From a virus: a stretch of 33,312 nucleotides of DNA. The notes beneath the pieces are model-generated. The model was not told where the DNA came from. It searched no databases and was given only the letters and a program-made list of their open reading frames with translations. Location: the IMG/VR virus record IMGVR_UViG_3300006919_000211, positions 1-33,312 of that record, one strand, 5' to 3'. Shown here piece by piece: positions 14,125-21,861 of the stretch; the stretch's first letter is position 1; every line of letters starts with the position of its first letter. Made by a program: the position numbers and the translations under genes.

Positions 14125-15690
14125 ATGCCAGATTTAAAAAAAGTAATACGCCAAGAATACCTTAAGTGTGCAAAGGATCCTGTTCATTTTATGCGTAAGT
14201 ATTGTTATATCCAACACCCACAGAGGGGTAGAATCCAATTTAATTTATTCCCTTTCCAAGAAAAAGTACTAACGTTAATGAGAGATAATCCTTATTCGAT
14301 TATCTTAAAATCTAGACAATTGGGTATTTCTACTTTAACTGCTGGTTATTCTCTTTGGATGATGTTATTTGCTAAGGATAAAAATATTCTTTGTATTGCT
14401 ACAAAACAAGAAACAGCTAAGAATATGGTTACAAAGGTAAAATTCATGTATGAAAATTTACCATCATGGCTTAAAGTAGATGCAGACGAAAATAATAAGT
14501 TAACGTTAAGGTTAAAAAACGGATCCCAAATAAAAGCCACTTCAGCAAGTTCAGATGCAGGTAGATCCGAAGCAGTATCTTTACTATTAATTGATGAGGC
14601 AGCCTTTATTGATAACATTGGAGAAATTTGGGCCTCAGCTCAACAAACATTAGCAACTGGAGGTGGGTGTATTGCTTTAAGTACACCTTATGGTACTGGA
14701 AATTGGTTTCACCAAACATGGGTAAGAGCAGAATCTTCAGAAAATGAATTTTTACCTATTAAATTACCTTGGTATGTACACCCAGAACGAGATCAATTAT
14801 GGAGGGATAGACAGGATGAATTATTAGGTGATCCTAGGATGGCAGCCCAAGAATGTGATTGTGATTTTAGTACTTCTGGTGATATAGTATTTTATCCTGA
14901 ATATATTGAATATTATGAAAAATCTTATGTTAAGGACCCATTAGAAAAAAGGGGAGCAGATCAAAATTTATGGGTTTGGGAATCCCCCGATTATACAAGA
15001 AGTTATGTAGTTGTAGCTGATGTAGCAAGAGGTGATGGAAAAGACTATTCTGCTTTTCATGTTATAGATGTAGAAAATAATGTTCAAGTAGCCGAATATA
15101 AAGGACAAATCGGAACAAAAGAATATGGACATTTACTTGTAGGAATAGCCTCAGAATATAACGAAGCACTACTTGTAATTGAAAACGCAAATATTGGATG
15201 GGCAACTATTCAAGCTGCTATTGATAGAAATTACCCAAATTTGTACTATTCCCCCAAATCAGAATCTACCGTAGATTCCTACTTTGACAAATATATGGAC
15301 ACATCTAGAATGACAGCTGGATTTACGATGTCTTCTAGAACTAGACCTATGGTAGTAGGTAAATTTCAAGAATACATTTCAGATAAGGGTGTAACATTTC
15401 AATCTAAAAGATTAATAGAAGAAATGAAAACCTTTATTTGGAAAAATGGTAGACCAGAAGCACAAACGGGATATAATGATGATTTAGTAATGGCATTTGG
15501 TATTGCTATGTACATTAGAGATACAGCTTTAAAATATAGACAAAGAGGTATTGATTTAACTAGACAGGCTTTAAATAATATAACGGTCCAAAGAAACCAA
15601 TATCAAGGAGCTTATTTTTCAAAAGGAACTGATAACCCTTATCATGTAGACACAGAACATGGTAAAGAGGATATTAGTTGGCTTTTGTAG
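14125..15690 (+). CDS. gp17: Terminase large subunit (gp17-like)
   Basis: The protein has 521 residues. The ATPase half has a Walker A-type loop LKSRQLGIST (61-70), in which the usual GK(S/T) Lys is Ile and Lys62 sits at the start of the loop, as known for some terminases; Walker B is LLLIDEAAF (153-161) and the coupling segment is LSTPYGTG (185-192). The nuclease half has VVADVARGDGKD (296-307; Asp299), IEN (352-354; Glu353) and NDDLVMAF (451-458; Asp452/453), the RNase H-like metal ligands. It is the DNA-packaging motor that docks on the portal encoded next. No small terminase subunit is recognised in the window. The start lies 1 bp after the preceding stop; a late promoter follows it. Confidence 0.95.
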   Translation: MPDLKKVIRQEYLKCAKDPVHFMRKYCYIQHPQRGRIQFNLFPFQEKVLTLMRDNPYSIILKSRQLGISTLTAGYSLWMMLFAKDKNILCIATKQETAKNMVTKVKFMYENLPSWLKVDADENNKLTLRLKNGSQIKATSASSDAGRSEAVSLLLIDEAAFIDNIGEIWASAQQTLATGGGCIALSTPYGTGNWFHQTWVRAESSENEFLPIKLPWYVHPERDQLWRDRQDELLGDPRMAAQECDCDFSTSGDIVFYPEYIEYYEKSYVKDPLEKRGADQNLWVWESPDYTRSYVVVADVARGDGKDYSAFHVIDVENNVQVAEYKGQIGTKEYGHLLVGIASEYNEALLVIENANIGWATIQAAIDRNYPNLYYSPKSESTVDSYFDKYMDTSRMTAGFTMSSRTRPMVVGKFQEYISDKGVTFQSKRLIEEMKTFIWKNGRPEAQTGYNDDLVMAFGIAMYIRDTALKYRQRGIDLTRQALNNITVQRNQYQGAYFSKGTDNPYHVDTEHGKEDISWLL

Positions 15691-15693
15691 TAA

Positions 15694-15702
15694 TATTTAT
15701 AA
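15694..15702 (+). promoter_or_regulatory. Late-class promoter element TATTTATAA
   Basis: TATTTATAA followed by CAATAA, 3 bp after the terminase stop and 18 bp before the portal ATG. Confidence 0.7.
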
Positions 15703-15720
15703 CAATAATTATATACTTAA

Positions 15721-17625
15721 ATGGCAAATAAAAGTATTTTTACTAGATTACAAAGATTATTTTCTACTGATGTTATCATAAGAAATGTAGGAGGTAACCA
15801 AGTCAAAGTAATGGATAGTAGTACTATTCAATCCACAGGTGGAATAGAGACTAATTCCCTAATAGATAGATATAATAGAGTTTTTACTAATAGTTCTACT
15901 TCACTCTATGGAGATCAATTTAATTTTAATTATCAATATTTAAGGCCCCAACTTTATTCTGAGTATGATGTAATGGATCAAGATGCAATTATTGCTTCTG
16001 CCCTTGATATAATTTCTGATGAATCTACTCTTAAAAATGACATGGGAGAAGTATTATCTATTAAATCTTCAAATGAGGACATTCAAAAAATTCTATACAA
16101 TTTATTTTATGATGTTTTAAACATTGAATTTAATTTATGGTCTTGGGTTAGACAAATGTGTAAGTATGGAGATTTCTTTTTAAAATTAGAAATTGCTGAA
16201 AAATTTGGGGTTTATAATGTAATCCCTTACACAGCTTACCATATAAGTAGAGAAGAAGGATTTAACCCTGAAAACCCATCAGATGTAAGATTTAGATTTT
16301 CCCCTGATGGTCTTGTAAATTCTAACTCAGGTATGTATAGAGTACCTGGTCAAAAACCTAATGATAATACCCCTGGAATTTATTTTGATAACTATGAAAT
16401 GGCTCATTTCAGATTAATTGCAGATGTTAATTATTTACCCTATGGTCGTTCATATATAGAGCCTGCTAGAAAATTATTTAAACAATATACGTTAATGGAA
16501 GATGCAATGCTAATCCATCGAATTGCTCGTGCCCCCGAAAAACGTATTTTTTATATGAATGTTGGATCTATTCCTCCAAATGAAGTAGATGCATTTATGC
16601 AAAAAACTATTTCAAATATGAAACGTACCCCTTATGTAGATAAAAATACTGGTGAGTATAATTTGAAATATAATATGCAGAATATGATGGAAGACTTTTT
16701 CATCCCTGTTCGTGGAAATGATACAACAACAAAAATAGAAACTACTCCCGGATTACAATATGATGGCATTCAAGATGTAGAATATTTAAGAGAAAAATTG
16801 TTTGCCGCACTTAAAATCCCAAAAGCTTTTTTAGGATATGAAAAAGATATAGAAGGTAAAGCTACATTAGCAGCTGAAGATATTAGATTTGCTCGTACTA
16901 TTGAAAGATTACAAAGAATAATGGTATCGGAGTTGAATAAAATTGCATTAGTTCATCTATATACCCAAGGATACACAAATGAATCTTTAACTAATTTTGA
17001 AATTTCACTTAATTCTCCTTCAATTATATTCGAACAAGAAAGAATTGAATTAATGAAATCAAAAGCTGAATTAGCCCAATCTTTACGAGACCAAAATTTA
17101 TTACCCTCTGATTGGGTATATGATCATATATTTAACTTCAGTGAAGATCAATATGATGAATATAGAGATTTAATGAGGGAAGATGCAAAACGTAAATTTA
17201 GATTAGCCCAAATTGAAGCAGAAGGAAATGATCCTGTTGAAACCGGTAAATCATATGGAACCCCCCACGACTTAGCCTCTTTATATGGTAAAGGAAGAAT
17301 ATATTCCGACCCAGGAAATGTACCTCCAGGATATAATAAAGACCAAGAATTAGGAAGGCCTAAAGATTCTATTTCAAAAACAGGAACTCAGGACAGTAAT
17401 TTTGGAAAAGATCCATTAGGTACTAGCAGAATGAAAGATACTGATAAGAATGATTCTTTAGATAGTAGAACGGATACAAATAAAAGTGGAATGACTTTAG
17501 AATCTGCTAAAACTACTTATATGAAAAATAAAAATATGTTTAAAAAACTAAATAAAAAACAATTAGTATTTGAAAACGATAAAGATAATACTACGTTGTT
17601 AGATGAATCCCAATTGAAGGAATAA
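15721..17625 (+). CDS. gp20: Portal protein (gp20-like)
   Basis: The protein has 634 residues, against about 520 for T4 gp20; the excess is mostly a hydrophilic C-terminal tail after residue 510. Recognisable features are YDVMDQDAIIASALDIISDES (82-102), the region following the clip/stem with PGLQYDGIQDVEYLREKL, and EDIRFARTIERLQRI (386-400), which matches the T4 portal segment with DELKFARFIxRLR. It forms the dodecameric ring at the capsid vertex where terminase docks and neck proteins attach. It lies between terminase and the head-core/protease genes as in T4. Its start is behind a late promoter. Confidence 0.93.
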   Translation: MANKSIFTRLQRLFSTDVIIRNVGGNQVKVMDSSTIQSTGGIETNSLIDRYNRVFTNSSTSLYGDQFNFNYQYLRPQLYSEYDVMDQDAIIASALDIISDESTLKNDMGEVLSIKSSNEDIQKILYNLFYDVLNIEFNLWSWVRQMCKYGDFFLKLEIAEKFGVYNVIPYTAYHISREEGFNPENPSDVRFRFSPDGLVNSNSGMYRVPGQKPNDNTPGIYFDNYEMAHFRLIADVNYLPYGRSYIEPARKLFKQYTLMEDAMLIHRIARAPEKRIFYMNVGSIPPNEVDAFMQKTISNMKRTPYVDKNTGEYNLKYNMQNMMEDFFIPVRGNDTTTKIETTPGLQYDGIQDVEYLREKLFAALKIPKAFLGYEKDIEGKATLAAEDIRFARTIERLQRIMVSELNKIALVHLYTQGYTNESLTNFEISLNSPSIIFEQERIELMKSKAELAQSLRDQNLLPSDWVYDHIFNFSEDQYDEYRDLMREDAKRKFRLAQIEAEGNDPVETGKSYGTPHDLASLYGKGRIYSDPGNVPPGYNKDQELGRPKDSISKTGTQDSNFGKDPLGTSRMKDTDKNDSLDSRTDTNKSGMTLESAKTTYMKNKNMFKKLNKKQLVFENDKDNTTLLDESQLKE

Positions 17626-17636
17626 CACTTTTTACA

Positions 17637-17648
17637 TATTTATAAATA
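17637..17648 (+). promoter_or_regulatory. Late-class promoter element TATTTATAAATA
   Basis: Perfect 12-bp palindrome containing TATAAATA, 11 bp after the portal stop; the 9-mer ends 15 bp before ATG 17661. Confidence 0.72.
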
Positions 17649-17660
17649 AATATATTTTTG

Positions 17661-18527
17661 ATGAAGATTAAACATTCAAAGTACAAAAATACGGGAATTC
17701 TTTTTGAATTGTTAGTACGTCAAATTACTGCTGATACTTTAAAAGGATCTGATTCTCCCGCAATAGATATCCTTAAAGAATACTTTGTTAAAACTGAACT
17801 AGGACGTGAATATAAATTATATGAATCAGTACTTAAGTCTCAAACTATTAATGAAAGTAAAGCTAATATAGTAATTAGTACAATTTTAGAATCTTCCCAA
17901 AAGTATAATAAAAGCTCATTAAAAAAACAAAAGTATAATTTAATTAATGAAATTAAAAAACATTATGATTTAAATGTTTTTTTTGGTTCTAAAGTTAAAA
18001 ATTATAAAGAATTAGCAGCTTTATATACTTTAATTGAGGGGTATAGTTCAAAAGAAATTACTAATACTACACAATTAGTTAATAGTAAAATTACTTTATT
18101 AGAACATTTAACTAAACAAATAGTTTCATCTCAAAATATTAAAGAAGATATTTTAGAAGAATTTTCTACTTATGATAAGGATGTAAGAACTCTTACATAT
18201 AAAATAATTCTAGAAAAATTTAATTCAAAATACCAAAACCTATCCCAGGAACAAAAACAAATCTTAAAAGAATTTATTAATTCAGTAGATTCAACCCCCG
18301 AGTTAAGAGGTTTTTACAATAAAAAAATCCAGGAACTAAAAACTACACTAAATAAAGAAGTAGAAAAAATCCAGGATAAAGCTACCCAAATTAAAATTCA
18401 AGAAGTAGTTAAATATTTAGTTGAATTAGATAAAACAGCTAAAGTTAATAATGATAATTTAGTTGACTTATTGCAGTACTGTGAATTAATAAAAGAAATC
18501 AAAGTAGCAAATGTCGTACAGGTATAA
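17661..18527 (+). CDS. Helical head-module protein in the gp67/gp68 slot
   Basis: The start is ATG 17661 (MKIKHSKYKNTGILFELLVRQ); a TTG just upstream is less likely. The protein has 288 residues, is almost wholly helical, rich in Lys, Glu, Ile and Asn, and has no catalytic motif. It lies directly between portal and prohead protease, where T4 has the prohead core genes 67 and 68. It may be a core or portal-associated protein; the N-terminal segment KNTGILFELLVRQITAD looks conserved and I recall it from far-T4 environmental genomes. It overlaps the next gene by 17 bp. Function is inferred from position only. Confidence 0.7.
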   Translation: MKIKHSKYKNTGILFELLVRQITADTLKGSDSPAIDILKEYFVKTELGREYKLYESVLKSQTINESKANIVISTILESSQKYNKSSLKKQKYNLINEIKKHYDLNVFFGSKVKNYKELAALYTLIEGYSSKEITNTTQLVNSKITLLEHLTKQIVSSQNIKEDILEEFSTYDKDVRTLTYKIILEKFNSKYQNLSQEQKQILKEFINSVDSTPELRGFYNKKIQELKTTLNKEVEKIQDKATQIKIQEVVKYLVELDKTAKVNNDNLVDLLQYCELIKEIKVANVVQV

Positions 18528-18807
18528 GCTTAAGGAAATAAAAGTAACTGAAGAAGAAATAGATGAAATATCTACTTCTGCAGGTGCTGGTTCTTATTTA
18601 ACCAAATATGCTTTTAAATTACCTAAAAAACAAAAAGAAATTGTCCCTGAAAATGTTGGTGCTACATTAGGACCTGGCCCTAAAGCATCTGAAGAAGGAG
18701 TTAAAGATAACTATTATGTTAAAAAATTTAAATATAAACTAGTACCTAAAGACAAAAATGGAAATTATGTTCAAAAAGGTAGTGGTTTGGAAGTAAAAAA
18801 TTTTTAA
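18511..18807 (+). CDS. Small basic head-module protein
   Basis: The protein has 98 residues. MSYRYKLKEIKVTEEEIDEIS is a tag-like helix, followed by TSAGAGSYLTKYAFKLPKKQ, a Gly/Ala-rich segment leading to an aromatic-basic motif that recurs in T4-like virion proteins, then a basic tail YVKKFKYKLVPK. It overlaps the preceding gene by 17 bp and is followed after 1 bp by another small ORF. It may be a prohead core component. No catalytic motif is seen. Confidence 0.6.
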   Translation: MSYRYKLKEIKVTEEEIDEISTSAGAGSYLTKYAFKLPKKQKEIVPENVGATLGPGPKASEEGVKDNYYVKKFKYKLVPKDKNGNYVQKGSGLEVKNF

Positions 18808-18808
18808 T

Positions 18809-19057
18809 ATGTATAAGTATAAATTAACTGAACAAGAAGAAAATAAAGTAAAAGAATTCCATGATAAAAGAATTATGGCGTTTGATACTTTAGAGTTTCG
18901 TTTAGAAGAAATAAAAAAATTATTAAGACAAGGAAAAATTGAAACCATAAAATATTATAGAGATAACCCTACAAAAATGTCAGTTGTTTTAGGAACAGAT
19001 ATGGTTGGGCAACTTATGGATGATATTGAAACATTACTAAAACCAGAAGAAGAATGA
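18809..19057 (+). CDS. Small helical hypothetical protein
   Basis: The protein has 82 residues. It is fully helical by appearance (EFHDKRIMAFDTLEFRLEEIKKLL, MVGQLMDDIETLLKPEEE), with a short loop KYYRDNPTKMSVVLGT. MYKYKLTEQE begins much like the preceding protein's MSYRYKLKEI, so the two N-termini may be related. It overlaps the next start in ATGA. Position suggests a head-core role; no family is known to me. Confidence 0.6.
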   Translation: MYKYKLTEQEENKVKEFHDKRIMAFDTLEFRLEEIKKLLRQGKIETIKYYRDNPTKMSVVLGTDMVGQLMDDIETLLKPEEE

Positions 19058-19998
19058 AAAATTCAGAAAAAATATTTAATTCAATAAAAAAAGAATTAAT
19101 TAATGAAAATTTAGGGTATGTAGATATGCCTTCTATTAATAATTTGGAATCTTCTCCTAAAGAGGGTTTTGAAATTAAATTTGCTAAATTTCTAGCTGAA
19201 GAAGCTAAAGTTGAAGAAAAAAAAGTAACTAAAGAAGTTGAAGAAACTCAAGAGCATAATTTTGATTATACTGATAAAAGTAATTTAGATAACCAAAGAG
19301 GTCAAGAAGTAATGAACGGTGTTTATTTTGAAGCAAAACAAAACCCGGATAAATCAATTGAAGAAATTAAAGAAATTGTAGCCAAAAATTTATCTAAAGA
19401 CTGCCAGTATTATATAAAAAATGCTGCTTTTGGTGTAGAAGGTTTAGGATATACTGAACAAAAAACAGAAGAAGTATCTGGTAAACATGCTTATAGTGGG
19501 TATTCTGATAAAATTAAAGAAATTGTTAAAGAATCTTTAATGGGAGGAATTGTAACTAGTGGTAATCCTAATTCAATTGCTGCACAACAAAACGCTGTAG
19601 TAAAGGAAATGATGGATGATGAAAAAGAAGAAAAAAAAGAAGATAAACCTAAAAAAGCAAAAAAACCTAAAAAAGAATCATTAGATAATGATCTAGCTGA
19701 AATTGATAAACAAGCCCAGGTTGTGGCTTTAGAAGCTAAATTAAATAAAATAGATGAAGTTATTGAGGGCAAAATGACTCGCATTAAAATGGTTTCTGAA
19801 GACGAAAATTTATCTGAATTAATAGATAAAACAAAAGTTAAAACCATGCAAAAAGAAGTAAAAATCTTAGAAAAAAGAAAAGCTAAGATGGAGAAAATGT
19901 ATGAAAAAATGTGTGGTAAAAGATACCAAAAAGAAGAAATTGTTGATGAAGTTGTTGGTAATGTAGAAACTGAAGAAGTTCAATTAGAAAATGAGTAA
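19054..19998 (+). CDS. Charged core-like head protein (314 aa)
   Basis: It starts MKNSEKIFNSIKKELINE, tag-like and ending in I-N-E. A central block GQEVMNGVYFEAKQNPDKS, KNLSKDCQYYIKNAAFGVEGLGYT looks like a conserved small domain seen in T4-like environmental phages. After IKEIVKESLMGG come a Lys/Glu-rich stretch (KEEKKEDKPKKAKKPKKES) and a long coiled coil. Such composition fits a scaffold or internal core protein degraded or trimmed by the protease encoded next. It overlaps the protease gene by 8 bp, which suggests coupled synthesis. Confidence 0.65.
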   Translation: MKNSEKIFNSIKKELINENLGYVDMPSINNLESSPKEGFEIKFAKFLAEEAKVEEKKVTKEVEETQEHNFDYTDKSNLDNQRGQEVMNGVYFEAKQNPDKSIEEIKEIVAKNLSKDCQYYIKNAAFGVEGLGYTEQKTEEVSGKHAYSGYSDKIKEIVKESLMGGIVTSGNPNSIAAQQNAVVKEMMDDEKEEKKEDKPKKAKKPKKESLDNDLAEIDKQAQVVALEAKLNKIDEVIEGKMTRIKMVSEDENLSELIDKTKVKTMQKEVKILEKRKAKMEKMYEKMCGKRYQKEEIVDEVVGNVETEEVQLENE

Positions 19999-20596
19999 AA
20001 CATTATTAATAGAAACTCATACTTTTAAACCTAATCCTGTTTCTTTAACTGAAAATGTTAATAAAGAAAATGGAAACTTAATAGTTGAGGGTATTTTAGC
20101 TACTGCTGAAGTCAAAAATGGCAATGGTAGATATTATTCTAAAGATTTGTGGGACCGTGAGATGGGTAAATATGATGAACTCATTAAACAAAGAAGATCC
20201 ACAGGAGAATTAGACCATCCCGAATCCCAAGTCATTAATTTAAAAAATGTATCTCATCTAATCTCAGGATATTGGTGGGATGGAGATAATATAATGGGTA
20301 AAATAGAAATTTTACCTACCCCTTCAGGTAATATTTTAAAAGCCTTAATTACTGCTGGAGTAACATGTGGGGTTTCATCTCGTGGAATGGGAACTTTAGA
20401 ACAAAATGGTAACGTAATGGAAGTACAAGATGACTTTGAATTATTATGTTGGGATTTTGTTTCTACTCCTTCTAACCCGGGTTCGTTTATGCATACTTTA
20501 CAAGAGGGAAAAAAAGTATTAAATCATGATTATATTAAAGTAAATAGTATTGTGAGAGAAATACTTTGCTCTAAAGGCTCTTGTACTATTTTTTAA
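19991..20596 (+). CDS. gp21: Prohead core protease (gp21-like)
   Basis: The protein has 201 residues, close to T4 gp21. Core motifs: GILATAEVKNGNGRYYS (34-50), TGELDHPE (71-78) with the presumed catalytic His76, and TCGVSSRGMGTL (125-136) with the presumed nucleophile Ser129 or Ser130; DFELLCWDFVSTPSNPGS (148-165) is the conserved C-terminal strand. It is a serine protease of the herpesvirus-assemblin-like fold that cleaves head proteins after (I/L)-x-E in T4. The C-terminus holds LQE and IVRE sequences that might serve self-processing. It lies between core-like genes and scaffold as in T4. Confidence 0.93.
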   Translation: MSKTLLIETHTFKPNPVSLTENVNKENGNLIVEGILATAEVKNGNGRYYSKDLWDREMGKYDELIKQRRSTGELDHPESQVINLKNVSHLISGYWWDGDNIMGKIEILPTPSGNILKALITAGVTCGVSSRGMGTLEQNGNVMEVQDDFELLCWDFVSTPSNPGSFMHTLQEGKKVLNHDYIKVNSIVREILCSKGSCTIF

Positions 20597-20632
20597 GTTT
20601 TACAAACTCCTCATATACGTATTATTGACAAT

Positions 20633-20652
20633 ATGTCATCCTTATATGACAT
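20633..20652 (+). repeat. Inverted repeat in the gp21-gp22 intergenic region
   Basis: ATGTCAT (20633-20639) and ATGACAT (20646-20652) form a perfect 7-bp stem with a 6-nt loop. There is no T-run, so it is not an intrinsic terminator; it could be a processing or regulatory hairpin. Confidence 0.5.
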
Positions 20653-20661
20653 TTATTATAG
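20651..20661 (+). promoter_or_regulatory. Variant late promoter candidate before scaffold gene
   Basis: ATTTATTATAG followed by TATAA is a one-mismatch-type variant of TATTTATAA and closely resembles the element before the baseplate gene at 30865. It lies about 58 bp before ATG 20720, farther than most others, so the leader would include the second hairpin. Confidence 0.4.
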
Positions 20662-20676
20662 TATAACTTACCCTAT

Positions 20677-20696
20677 TACGTTTTTTAATAAACGTA
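20677..20696 (+). repeat. Inverted repeat in the scaffold gene leader
   Basis: TACGTTT (20677-20683) and AAACGTA (20690-20696) form a perfect 7-bp stem with loop TTTAAT, ending 23 bp before the scaffold ATG. It may affect translation or stability of this highly expressed mRNA. Confidence 0.5.
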
Positions 20697-20719
20697 TTTC
20701 ACAAAAAAATTTTGCGATT

Positions 20720-21835
20720 ATGTTAAACAACAGAGATTTGCTTAAAGAAGCAATTGCTGATGCTAAAGCTGTAAAAGAAACTGCTATAGCCAATGCAAAA
20801 GCTGCTTTAGAAGAAGCATTTACTCCACACCTAAAATCTATGTTATCTGCTAAGTTAGAAGAAATGGATAAAGATGACGTTGAAGAAGAATACGATAACA
20901 AGTATGAAGAAGACGACATGAAAGAGGCCATGGATTCTAAATACGAAGAAGATGACACAATGGAAGGTATGGAAAAAGAAGTTGATGAGGATATCAACTT
21001 AGACGAATTACTATCAGAACTTGATGTGGACGAAGAGATAACTGAATCTGAAGAAACAACTGAATCTGAAGAAGTAACTGAATCTGAAGAAGTAACCGAA
21101 GAAGAAGAAGTTGAAGACAAAATGGAAGTTGACAACGAAGAAACTGAAGGTGAAATAGAAGGTGAAGAACTTAATTTAGATGAGATGTCTGAAGATGATC
21201 TTAAAGGCTTCATTGAAGATGTAATTAAAGACATGGTAGAATCTGGTGAATTAGAAGCTGGAGAGGAATTTGAAACTGAAGATGAAGTCGAGGACGACGA
21301 AATTGAAGTAGAAGATGACATGGAAGTGGAAGATGACATGGAAGATGCCATGATGGAAGAAAAAGAAGAGTTAGAAGAAATGGACGAAGTAAGTTGGAAT
21401 GAGAAAAACAACCCTACAAGAGGAGCTACTAAAAAAGAGCTAGATCCTAAAAAGGTTGGAAAATCAACTTCTGCTTATGCAATTAATTTAGAAGAAGCAA
21501 TGGCTGAAGTAGAGGAACTTAAGAAAGAACTTCAAGAAGTTAATTTACTAAATGCTAAACTACTTTACACTAACAAAATCTTTAAATCTAAAAGTTTATC
21601 TGAAGATAAAAAATTAAAAGTATTAAAAGCTTTTGATAATGCATCTACAGTTAAAGAGGCAAAAGTTGTTTTTGAAACATTAAACGAAGGAATAACAGAA
21701 ACTGTTAAGAAACCTATTAATGAAGTAAAAGGTAGCGCATCTAAAGCAACAGGTACAGCTCCTGCTGCTAAACAACCAATCGTTGAAAGCGATGCTATGG
21801 TTGAAAGATTTAAAAAATTAGCTGGAATTATTTAA
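20720..21835 (+). CDS. gp22: Prohead scaffold protein (gp22-like)
   Basis: I chose ATG 20720 (MLNNRDLLKEAIADAK) rather than ATG 20633, because the longer version adds 29 hydrophobic/aromatic residues and would start inside a hairpin upstream of the promoter candidate. The resulting 371 residues are an Ala/Lys/Glu helical N-terminus, an extremely acidic middle (about 45-230, with TESEEV repeats), a coiled coil (AMAEVEELKKELQEVNLLNAKLL), and a conserved end VERFKKLAGII. Order gp21-gp22-gp23, acidity and coiled coil identify the internal scaffold around which gp23 assembles and which gp21 degrades. Codon use has more C-ending codons than in the accessory genes. Confidence 0.85.
   Translation: MLNNRDLLKEAIADAKAVKETAIANAKAALEEAFTPHLKSMLSAKLEEMDKDDVEEEYDNKYEEDDMKEAMDSKYEEDDTMEGMEKEVDEDINLDELLSELDVDEEITESEETTESEEVTESEEVTEEEEVEDKMEVDNEETEGEIEGEELNLDEMSEDDLKGFIEDVIKDMVESGELEAGEEFETEDEVEDDEIEVEDDMEVEDDMEDAMMEEKEELEEMDEVSWNEKNNPTRGATKKELDPKKVGKSTSAYAINLEEAMAEVEELKKELQEVNLLNAKLLYTNKIFKSKSLSEDKKLKVLKAFDNASTVKEAKVVFETLNEGITETVKKPINEVKGSASKATGTAPAAKQPIVESDAMVERFKKLAGII
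21041..21112 (+). repeat. 18-bp tandem repeat within scaffold gene
   Basis: The unit ACTGAATCTGAAGAAGTA occurs three times (21041-21094, the first with ACA as its last codon) followed by a degenerate fourth unit, encoding TESEEV/T. It is in-frame, so length variation would change the acidic arm without disrupting the gene. Confidence 0.85.
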
Positions 21836-21861
21836 TTTTAAACTAAAAAAAACTAATAATC

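Noticed and set aside
20633-20719. 29-residue N-terminal extension of the scaffold protein from ATG 20633
   Set aside because: It would start in a hairpin, lie across the promoter candidate, and add aromatic residues unlike a gp22 N-terminus; ATG 20720 fits better.
21041-21112. Tandem 18-bp units considered as a CRISPR-like array or iteron
   Set aside because: Units are contiguous without spacers and in-frame in an acidic coding region, so they are coding repeats.
20668-21411. Long minus-strand Ser-rich ORF (247 codons) opposite the scaffold gene
   Set aside because: It is the complement of Glu/Asp-rich codons (GAA, GAT to TTC, ATC, TCT-type readings), low-complexity, and has no promoter or start context. 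The other minus-strand ORFs (605, 4356, 4829, 5148, 9805, 10287, 14346, 19491, 28667 and others) are similar shadows.
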